Below are positions 1-6,844 of a stretch of 23,747 nucleotides of DNA, in pieces. Position 1 is the first letter of the stretch. Each line of letters starts with the position of its first letter. The DNA lies in assembly GCA_002811645.1 (NCBI GenBank), contig PDIP01000144.1, positions 17,564-41,310 on the forward strand, written 5' to 3'. Below the pieces are notes generated by a model that worked only from the letters and a program-made list of their open reading frames with translations, ran no database searches and was not told the origin of the DNA. The position numbers and the translations under genes are program-made. This DNA is from Corallochytrium limacisporum (lineage: Eukaryota; Opisthokonta).

Positions 1-134
1 AAGAGCAAAATATAATGAAATAGAATACAATCAATATAAATTATTATACAATCAAGATTGAAAAAGATCCTCGGGAGTCAAGGTTTTCGGAGTTTTGATC
101 CTGACATACCAGACAGAGGGTGGTACTCAAAACC

Positions 135-140
135 ATGTAG
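135..140 (+). promoter_or_regulatory. Possible start-stop element (ATG TAG) upstream of DIS3
   Basis: An ATG with a favourable A at -3 is followed directly by TAG. If the DIS3 mRNA starts upstream of this point, it would be a minimal upstream ORF able to stall or divert scanning ribosomes. The transcription start is unknown, so this is only a candidate. Confidence 0.15.
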
Positions 141-178
141 GAGGGGGCCTATTTTCTTTGTTCGCGGCTTTTCGGGAG

Positions 179-188
179 CCCCCCCCCC
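179..188. repeat. C10 homopolymer
   Basis: Ten consecutive C bases about 290 bases before the DIS3 start. Similar G or C runs of seven or more recur in most of the intergenic regions of this window, and I noticed none inside the six genes. Confidence 0.9.
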
Positions 189-476
189 TGGGACCCTTGG
201 TTTGGTGTAAGGTGTACGAGTACGTGTGCAGGCTCCACAGAGCAGATGGGAGCGGGTCTGTCAGCCCCGCGTGTTCGGTCCGCGCCGTCGCTCGATGTGT
301 ACGTGTCAGAAGTACGAGTGCGTTGGTAATTTCGCAGGTATCTGAAGAAACAAACTTGTATGACGTGCAATGTGTGTGTAATAGATACTGTGATAGCTGG
401 AGAGTATTGATCGGATTGGTGCGTGAACATGGGACAATAAGGGAAGAGCCATTCTTCTCTTGTACAGTATCAAGTC

Positions 477-3400
477 ATGTTTAGATCCAAACAGTTTGTA
501 AAGAAGACCCGAAAGGGAAATATTGTTTCGGTCGCTAGAGAGCATTATTTGCGTGACGATATTTCATGTGGCAGCAAGGCTTGTGAGACCTGCAAGAGCA
601 GTCGCGATGATATGGTAAAGCCACTGAGCGAGGATCCAGAGTCTATGAAGACTCATTCTCTGGGTTTTCCTCATTACCTGGTGCTGGACACCAATATTGT
701 GCTACATCATATCGACCTGTTAGAAGCAGGGCACTTAAGGAATGTTATCATTCCGCAAACTGTCGATGACGAAGTAAAGAATCAAAATCTGGCCGTGCAC
801 ACCAAATTGCGTGGTCTGACGGGTAGCCAAGACTCCGGGTACTACCTCTTCAACAATGAACACCATCGTGCTACATACTTAGAACGTCAGCCCAATGAAA
901 GTAGCAATGATCGTAATGATAGGGCAATTCGCCAGGTAGCGTCCTGGTATGATGACCATCTCAAAGAGAAGACGGGTATCGGTACTGTCCTCATCACAGA
1001 TGATCGTGAGTGCCGAAGACGCGCAGAGACCGAGAATGGTCTTTACGCGTTTAGCATGCGTCAGTACGTGAACGGAGCATTAGAGCATGTGGATGAAATG
1101 ATGGACCTGCTGGGCAGGACCAATCGGAAACAGAAGCAGGAAGACCAGGGTGGTGTTAGCATGGCCGTAGACGATGAGGAGGAAGATGAAGACGAGAAGA
1201 AATTGAACGAAGTTCTCCGGGATGACACACTATATGCTGAGCATCTGAGTTTGGTTGCAGTGCAGAAGGGACTACGCGAGGGGCTGTACTTCAGCGGTGG
1301 TTTCAACCTAAGCTCGGATAATAGTTCCGAAGCGTTTGTGTTGAATGACGCGCATGACAAGCCGATTCTGATCAAGGGAATTAAGGACATGAATCGCGCC
1401 ACCAGCCGAGATGTGGTTGCTGTGCGCTTGTACCCAAAGGATCAGTGGCAGGTGCCTTCCCAAGAGTTCTCTGCTGAGCCCACATCGGAGGTAACACGGG
1501 TTGGTGAGAATATTGTACAGACGAAGATTCAATACCCGTTGGTTGCGCCGTCCAGGGAAGACAAGAAAGACGAAACTGTGTCAAGTCTCAAGCCGGACAA
1601 CCAGACGGACAGCATGGAAACAACAGTCAGTGAAGGCACCGATATTCATCCCACAGGCTACGTGGTGTCCATTTTGCGACGGAACTGGCGCCCATGCGTG
1701 GGTGTGTTACTACCAGAGTCTCTGACGCTGGAGCAGAATACTCTCTCCGGTGAGGAGCGTACGTTGGCTATTTGTGCGCGCCAGGGTAATATTCAAGTTT
1801 TCAAACCCCAAGACCGAGGTATCCCAAACATCTACCTTGTCACCCGGCAGGCCGCGCGATTAGCTGATCAGCGCATTGTCGTTGCTATTGACTCCTGGGA
1901 TCAACACAGTCTCTATCCTCGCGGTCATTTGGTAAAGAGTCTGGGGAAAATCGGTGATCGCAACACGGAAACCACTGCAATTTTGCTCGAGAACAAAGTC
2001 CCACACCACAAATTTAATGCTCGTATTCTGGCGGAGCTGCCTCCAATGCCGTGGATTGCGAATCAAGAGCTGGAGAAAGTCCGCAGTGGCGCCAGCGAAA
2101 AGATCCCTGTGGAACCGGCACTGGGAAAGAATCCAGAGCGAGTCGACTTGCGCCACCTAGAGGTCGTCAGTATCGATCCCCCGGGCTGTACAGACATTGA
2201 TGACACGCTTCACGCGCGTATGCTTGATGACGAGGCCCGCATTGCTGAGGTTGGTGTGCACATTGCTGATGTGACGCATTTTGTGAAGGCTGGTGGGACC
2301 ATCGACGCTGAGGCAGCAGACCGCGGCACCACTGTGTATCTAACGGATCGTCGCATTGATATGCTACCGGAACTACTGGGCACTGATCTATGCAGTCTAA
2401 AGAGTGATGTGGACCGGTTTGCCTTCAGTGTAGTCTGGAAGATTAAGGTCGACACTGCCGAGGTCCTGGAAGCACGGTTTTGTAAGTCGATTATCCGTTC
2501 TCGCTATAGCTTTGAGTACACGGAAGCCCAGGCGCGCATAGACGATATCAACAACAAGGACTCCATTACAAATTCGATGCGCCTGCTGAACAGCTTGGCC
2601 AAGATTCTCAAAGGTCAGCGCATGGCCAAGGGTGCCCTGAAGCTGGAGAGCCCTGAAATTAACTTTGACATGGACAACGAAACTATGGATCCGATCGAAG
2701 TTAGGCAGAAGAAGCACGTCGAGACAAACTCCTTGGTCGAGGAGTTCATGTTGCTTGCCAATGTTACGGTGGCAAAGAAGATTACTGATCACTTTCCGGG
2801 CGCCGCCGTTCTGCGACGCCATCCGGAACCACCAGCCTCTCGGTTTGAACCCCTTGTCCTGGCCGGCCAGCGCCTAGGATTTCACATTGACGTGACTTCA
2901 AGCAAGAAGCTTGCAGAAAGTTTGGATGCCGCCGATGTCCCAAAAAAACCGTACATTAACTCGCTTCTACGAATCCTAGCCACCCGATGCATGTACCAGG
3001 CCGTCTACTTCAGTTCTGGGAACTTCCCAGAACATCAGTTCCACCACTACGGTCTTGCTGCACCGATCTACACCCACTTCACTTCACCTATTCGTCGATA
3101 TGCGGACGTCCTCGTGCACCGCTTGTTGGCGGCAGCCATTGGCTACGAACCAATCGATCCAGGCTTGCTGGAAAGTCGCAAAGTTCAGAAGAGATGCGAA
3201 GTCATCAATCGCCGGCAGCGGGCTGCCCAGCAAGCCAGCCGTGCCAGTGTGGCGTTATATACCCAGATGTTCTTCCGTTCGAAGGGCGCCCAGGAAGAGC
3301 ACGCCTATGTCCTGCAGGTCAGGAAGAATGGTATTGGTGTGATGATTCCTAAGTACGGCCTGGAGGGCATCATTGTCTACGACGAGGCAAGCGTACAGCA

Positions 3401-3653
3401 TGACGCTGTCAATCACACGATTGATGTGCCCGACCCTCAGCAGCCGCAGAAGAAGGACCATGAGAGCAAGAGGAAGATGGTCCGCATAACTGTCTTTGAT
3501 GAAGTACTCGTGACCATGCGTTTGTCTGGCAACACATTTCTGGCTGAACAGATGATGGTACTCGACCTCAAGCAAAAGGTCATTTACGATACTCAGGAAA
3601 ATACTTCCAACGGTGATCAAGAACCCCCGACAAAGAAACAAAAAATGGTGTAG
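477..3653 (+). CDS. DIS3: DIS3/RRP44, catalytic RNase II-family subunit of the RNA exosome
   Basis: This is the processive 3'-5' exoribonuclease and endonuclease of the nuclear exosome, which processes rRNA and degrades RNA. The protein has 1058 aa and is collinear with animal DIS3 from the first residues. A CR3 motif has Cys31, Cys36 and Cys39, which in the family helps anchor the protein to the exosome core. The PIN domain (about 65-200) keeps acidic residues D71, E99, the Asp pair in the NDRNDR motif (145-150) and D176, so endonuclease activity is expected. Cold-shock domains follow, then the RNB domain with catalytic cluster D567, D573, D575 and D576 (DPPGCTDIDD), and a C-terminal S1 domain (about 970-1030). 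The tail PPTKKQKM resembles a nuclear localisation signal. An acidic insert (about 231-242) and a Ser/Thr-rich insert (about 345-385) lengthen it relative to the roughly 960-aa human protein. The start is set by homology: the first residues match the conserved family N-terminus. The frame is intronless. Confidence 0.97.
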   Translation: MFRSKQFVKKTRKGNIVSVAREHYLRDDISCGSKACETCKSSRDDMVKPLSEDPESMKTHSLGFPHYLVLDTNIVLHHIDLLEAGHLRNVIIPQTVDDEVKNQNLAVHTKLRGLTGSQDSGYYLFNNEHHRATYLERQPNESSNDRNDRAIRQVASWYDDHLKEKTGIGTVLITDDRECRRRAETENGLYAFSMRQYVNGALEHVDEMMDLLGRTNRKQKQEDQGGVSMAVDDEEEDEDEKKLNEVLRDDTLYAEHLSLVAVQKGLREGLYFSGGFNLSSDNSSEAFVLNDAHDKPILIKGIKDMNRATSRDVVAVRLYPKDQWQVPSQEFSAEPTSEVTRVGENIVQTKIQYPLVAPSREDKKDETVSSLKPDNQTDSMETTVSEGTDIHPTGYVVSILRRNWRPCVGVLLPESLTLEQNTLSGEERTLAICARQGNIQVFKPQDRGIPNIYLVTRQAARLADQRIVVAIDSWDQHSLYPRGHLVKSLGKIGDRNTETTAILLENKVPHHKFNARILAELPPMPWIANQELEKVRSGASEKIPVEPALGKNPERVDLRHLEVVSIDPPGCTDIDDTLHARMLDDEARIAEVGVHIADVTHFVKAGGTIDAEAADRGTTVYLTDRRIDMLPELLGTDLCSLKSDVDRFAFSVVWKIKVDTAEVLEARFCKSIIRSRYSFEYTEAQARIDDINNKDSITNSMRLLNSLAKILKGQRMAKGALKLESPEINFDMDNETMDPIEVRQKKHVETNSLVEEFMLLANVTVAKKITDHFPGAAVLRRHPEPPASRFEPLVLAGQRLGFHIDVTSSKKLAESLDAADVPKKPYINSLLRILATRCMYQAVYFSSGNFPEHQFHHYGLAAPIYTHFTSPIRRYADVLVHRLLAAAIGYEPIDPGLLESRKVQKRCEVINRRQRAAQQASRASVALYTQMFFRSKGAQEEHAYVLQVRKNGIGVMIPKYGLEGIIVYDEASVQHDAVNHTIDVPDPQQPQKKDHESKRKMVRITVFDEVLVTMRLSGNTFLAEQMMVLDLKQKVIYDTQENTSNGDQEPPTKKQKMV

Positions 3654-3662
3654 CATAGCCCC

Positions 3663-3668
3663 AATAAA
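3663..3668 (+). terminator. Poly(A) signal of DIS3
   Basis: A canonical AATAAA begins ten bases after the DIS3 stop codon. This implies a very short 3' UTR with cleavage probably around 3680-3700. It is the only clear AATAAA that I saw directly behind a gene in this window. Confidence 0.6.
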
Positions 3669-3780
3669 GTCTAGAACCCACGCATGCAATCAATAATCAT
3701 TCTCGTTGGCTAGTGGCCTGCCAAAGATACGCCCGGCAGTCCTTTCCAGGCGTTCCCCGCATTACTTTCATCTGAACTCA

Positions 3781-3794
3781 GGACGGACGGACGG
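3781..3794. repeat. Short GGAC tandem repeat
   Basis: The tetranucleotide GGAC is repeated three and a half times without interruption. It is short and may be chance. Confidence 0.7.
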
Positions 3795-3864
3795 CAAATT
3801 TAGGCCCCGTAAGTCATTCCTTTTCTTTGGCACTTTTTTTCTTACTTTTTTGTTTTCCTCAGGA

Positions 3865-3885
3865 GGGGGGGTTGCCCCCGTTTTT
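3865..3885 (+). other. G-run/C-run hairpin followed by T5
   Basis: Seven G bases (3865-3871), a TTG spacer, five C bases (3875-3879), one G and five T bases. The form is like a hairpin plus U-tract terminator, but bacterial-type termination is not expected in a nuclear genome. The T5 could act as an RNA polymerase III stop if a Pol III gene lay upstream, and I see none. Confidence 0.3.
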
Positions 3886-4168
3886 CAAATCCTTGGCGCT
3901 CTGTCGCAAATCAGTACTGAATGTACCAGCACCGGCGTCCTGAGAGCAAGACAAAACCCTGGCACCGTCCAACCCCGTCGGGGGGACCACGGCTCCGTCT
4001 GAGTGTCGTCGTCGCCAGGGCGTGCGGGGTGGGGGAGTGCAGTGGCAGGGGGAAAAGCCATTGCTTCCCCCCTGCGAAAATTAATGAACGATTTGCAATT
4101 GCTATGTTGGGGAGAATATATTCAATAAAAATTTGGTACTGAAGGTGAAATCCGGAGGGTACGGGAGG

Positions 4169-4174
4169 TATAAA
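4169..4174 (+). promoter_or_regulatory. TATA-like box upstream of importin alpha
   Basis: TATAAA in an otherwise GC-rich neighbourhood, 586 bases before the importin alpha ATG. An initiator-like TCAGAC lies about 20 bases downstream. If used for importin alpha, the leader would be long or would contain an intron. A GTGAGT donor at 4202 and a pyrimidine-rich acceptor ending in AG at 4511-4512 would make a 311-base 5'-UTR intron. Confidence 0.3.
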
Positions 4175-4182
4175 TTTTCTTT

Positions 4183-4282
4183 GGGTCTCAGACGGGGAGG
4201 AGTGAGTACGGACGCGCAGGGGGCGACAGGAGGTTCTCCTCTGCCAGTGGTAACACTGCTGTTTTGGCAGAACTTGAGACCC
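4183..4282 (+). ncRNA. Candidate folded RNA element (three-way junction)
   Basis: GGGTCTCA (4183-4190) is complementary to TGAGACCC (4275-4282) and would close the element. Inside are AGGAG-GTT-CTCCT (4228-4240) and CAGTG-GTAA-CACTG (4245-4258), the latter with a GNRA-type GUAA tetraloop and an outer CTGC/GCAG extension (4241-4244 with 4267-4270). The stems are nested and mutually compatible. I recognise no known RNA family. It could be a noncoding RNA, a leader or intron structure, or chance in GC-rich DNA. Confidence 0.25.
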
Positions 4283-4754
4283 GCACACTGGCTCTCGGAG
4301 TTGCGACAAAACACCGGTTGGTTGGCTATCGGAAACCGTGCAAGGGTCGGAAGGATATGACGAAGTGAGGAGGGGAGAAACGAGGGGGAGGGCCGTGGAG
4401 TCCTCATTCTTCTTTCGTGCGGAGGCGAGCCGGGTTCTCCGCGTTCGCGATTCCTTCGTTCGGTGGCATTGCATTCAATCGAGTCTGTTTGTGTGCTGTT
4501 TGTTTTGATCAGACTTGTCCATTTTGGAAAGGGGTAATGTGGTCTGATGATGTTGTTGTGGTCTTCACATGCAACGTTTGAATTCAATGGTTTCAAAGCA
4601 CACTAGCCATGTGGTCTTGAACTAGCAAAGGCCAGTCTGGTATTTAGTGTCTTTGATCCGGAACGCAGGATCAACAAAGCAACAGAAGTTATTCATAACC
4701 TGCAACTAATAAATTCAGGCGACAGAACCAAGCACTCACGTAAAACAGACAACC

Positions 4755-6683
4755 ATGCCCGTTCAGGTTTCTGGTCTCTCAGAGACTATTGCTTCCCAGA
4801 TGCGCGGTACTCAGAGCCGAGAGGCCAAGAAAGAGTCTCTCTATCGCAACCGTGGCAAGCTTTCCGATGAAGAGCAGCGTCGTCGTCGCAGAGAAGGATC
4901 CGTACAGCTGCGCCGTGATAAGCGCGAGGAATGCCTTGCAAAGAAGCGACATATGGGTTCCAATCGCGTGACCCGTTCCATGGCACGCAATGGCAGCTCC
5001 ATCGCAGAGGAGGCCGAAGAGCAGGACTCCGAGGTCACCAGTAATGCTGGATCTGACGCTGGATCCTCTTCATCAACTGATCAAGTCGCTCCTAACCAAT
5101 CCAATACTGCTAGTGGTGACCAATACTATGTGCCCACCTTGCAGAGGGATGGACAAGACGCATACCTGCAGTACCATGCGAACATCTTGCACCACCCAAA
5201 CGATGTGACCAATCTTGCATTCTATATGAAGAGTTTACGCGCTGTGCGAAAGCTCCTCTCTCGGGAATCCAACCCTCCAATCCAGGAGTGTATAGACCTT
5301 GGTCTAGTTAGTCGCTTTGTTGAATTATTGGAGATGGAGCAAGAAGGAATCAACAACGAAGCCGCCTGGGCACTCACTAACATTGCCAGCGGCACCCGCG
5401 AGCAAACTATGGCAGTAGTACAGGCCAATGCTGTAGAGAAATTCATGGTGATTCTGCACACCATCAGTCTGCGCCAGTCCACCAACAACACCCACAGTGG
5501 CAAAGATGACGCTATGGTCGAACAGTGTGTATGGGCGCTGGCAAACATTGCCGGTGACTGCACAGAACTGCGCGATCATCTGCTCAGCGTAGGCCTGTTG
5601 CCGGTGCTGCTCAACATTCTCAGCACTACGCACTCCATGCCAGTCGCACGTCAAGTGACATGGTGCATCAGCAATCTGTGCCGTGGACGCAACCCGTACG
5701 CTCCATACGAGGCCATTAAGTGTGCTTTCAAGCCCCTGCGTGACCTGTTAGAAAACATTACGGACACATCGCTCGTATCGGACGCCTGCTGGGCCGTCAG
5801 CTACCTCACCGACGGTGGCAATCAACAGATTGAGGACTCCATTGCCGTCGGACTGGTGCCGAGTCTAAGCAAGGTCCTGAGTACTTGGGGCGGCATCGGT
5901 ACCTACTCTCAGGGCAGCCAAAATGGAGAGAAGACCAAGTGCCAGGAAGCAGCAGCTCACACGGTGGTCACTCCGGCCCTACGTGCCCTGGGAAACATTG
6001 TTACCGGTACCGAGGCACAGACACAGGCTGTCTTGGACGAGAATGGAGTAATCGTGCTGAAGCACTTGCTCGGCCATGCCCGCGACAGTGTTCGTAAAGA
6101 GGCAATGTGGTCACTGTCCAACATCTGTGCCGGCACTCGCCCGCAGATCGCTTCGGTCATTGCAGCCGATCTTGTGCCCATCTTCGTAGAAAAACTTGAA
6201 GGTGCAGAGAGCAGCAAGGTCCGCCGTGAGTCTGCGTGGGCCCTGGCCAATGTCTGCAAAGGCGGCAGTGACGCCCAGGTCCGCCTCCTGGCTATGGCTG
6301 GTGCTCCCCGTGCCCTATGCACCATGCTCCACGGAAGCGAAGACAGCGGTCTTTTGGAAGCCATCCTCGACGCTCTGTTTACCCTGCTCAAGCGTGGACT
6401 GCAGGACGCACAGGAGGCCGGACGCACACAGAACCCTGTTGCTGACATCGTTGAGGAATGCGAAGGTCTGACGCGTATTGAGGAACTGCAGGATCATACC
6501 AGTGAAAAGATTTACCACCAGGCTGTGTCCATTATTGAAACGTTCTACGGATCTGAGGAGGACGACGATGATCTCGCAGGACTGATGCCCTCTACCGAAG
6601 GTGATGCCAGTACATTCGCGTTCGGCAGCACCGCACCGACTGCTGGGATGGGCGGTGTCCAGGGATCTCCATTCCATTTCTGA
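4755..6683 (+). CDS. Importin alpha (karyopherin alpha), nuclear import adaptor
   Basis: This protein binds cargo with basic nuclear localisation signals and links it to importin beta for passage through nuclear pores. The N-terminal IBB domain (about 24-65) has basic clusters QRRRRREG and LRRDKREE. An acidic, Ser-rich spacer (about 78-120) leads to about ten ARM repeats (about 135-590). These show the cargo-binding Trp/Asn pairs in EAAWALTNIAS, CVWALANIAGD, VTWCISNLCRG, AMWSLSNICAG and SAWALANVCKG. The DACWAVSYLTDGG repeat is typical of the family. At 642 aa it is about 100 longer than usual. The extra length lies in the N-terminus, the spacer, inserts around THSGKDDAM and SQGSQNGEK, and a Gly/Phe tail ending in SPFHF, reminiscent of the GGFNF end of fungal and plant alpha-1 forms. 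An in-frame TAA precedes the start with no ATG between, and A is at -3. Confidence 0.96.
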   Translation: MPVQVSGLSETIASQMRGTQSREAKKESLYRNRGKLSDEEQRRRRREGSVQLRRDKREECLAKKRHMGSNRVTRSMARNGSSIAEEAEEQDSEVTSNAGSDAGSSSSTDQVAPNQSNTASGDQYYVPTLQRDGQDAYLQYHANILHHPNDVTNLAFYMKSLRAVRKLLSRESNPPIQECIDLGLVSRFVELLEMEQEGINNEAAWALTNIASGTREQTMAVVQANAVEKFMVILHTISLRQSTNNTHSGKDDAMVEQCVWALANIAGDCTELRDHLLSVGLLPVLLNILSTTHSMPVARQVTWCISNLCRGRNPYAPYEAIKCAFKPLRDLLENITDTSLVSDACWAVSYLTDGGNQQIEDSIAVGLVPSLSKVLSTWGGIGTYSQGSQNGEKTKCQEAAAHTVVTPALRALGNIVTGTEAQTQAVLDENGVIVLKHLLGHARDSVRKEAMWSLSNICAGTRPQIASVIAADLVPIFVEKLEGAESSKVRRESAWALANVCKGGSDAQVRLLAMAGAPRALCTMLHGSEDSGLLEAILDALFTLLKRGLQDAQEAGRTQNPVADIVEECEGLTRIEELQDHTSEKIYHQAVSIIETFYGSEEDDDDLAGLMPSTEGDASTFAFGSTAPTAGMGGVQGSPFHF

Positions 6684-6844
6684 AGCCAAACACTTGGTTG
6701 CCCATCAACCTGTCCCATTTCCATTATCCCGTAGTAGCCATGATACATCATCACGCATAAACGATTACTTATCCTATATCTACAAACTTTAGGAACACAT
6801 TTTGTTCGGAAACTGCAATGTATCACAACTACCAAACAAACAAC
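6684..6844. other. Convergent 3' region of importin alpha and the channel gene
   Basis: Only 161 bases separate the two stop codons, and no AATAAA is visible on either strand. The two transcripts probably overlap in their 3' UTRs. Confidence 0.6.

Larger units (their letters stand above)
1..476. other. Intergenic / 5' flank of DIS3
   Basis: No gene is supported here. Bases 1-60 are strongly AT-rich and include TATAAA at 35-40, which lies about 440 bases before the DIS3 start and may belong to the flank of a neighbour outside the window. A C10 run lies at 179-188. An open frame from about 95 to 484 overlaps the DIS3 start, but it begins with TTG and has no recognisable domain. Several ATGs (135, 245, 429 and others) precede the DIS3 start, so part of this region may be leader with upstream ORFs if it is transcribed. 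Confidence 0.6.
3654..4754. other. Intergenic region between DIS3 and importin alpha
   Basis: No coding region is supported. The left end holds the DIS3 poly(A) signal. It then contains three and a half GGAC repeats (3781-3794), T-rich tracts (3834-3852), a G7-TTG-C5 hairpin followed by T5 (3865-3885), an AT-rich patch with AATAAA at 4124-4129, a TATA-like box at 4169-4174 and a foldable stretch at 4183-4282. The remainder leads to the importin alpha start. Short open frames here have no recognisable domain and no conserved character. Confidence 0.6.

Noticed and set aside
95-484. Open frame of 129 codons overlapping the DIS3 start
   Set aside because: It starts with TTG rather than ATG, has unusual composition and no recognisable domain.
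3865-3885. Rho-independent terminator form
   Set aside because: The surrounding genes are eukaryotic nuclear genes with no bacterial expression signals. The G and C runs belong to the general intergenic homopolymer pattern.
4102-4596. Minus-strand open frames upstream of importin alpha (up to 187 codons)
   Set aside because: Overlapping frames of similar length occur on both strands with no domain, as expected of GC-rich noncoding DNA.
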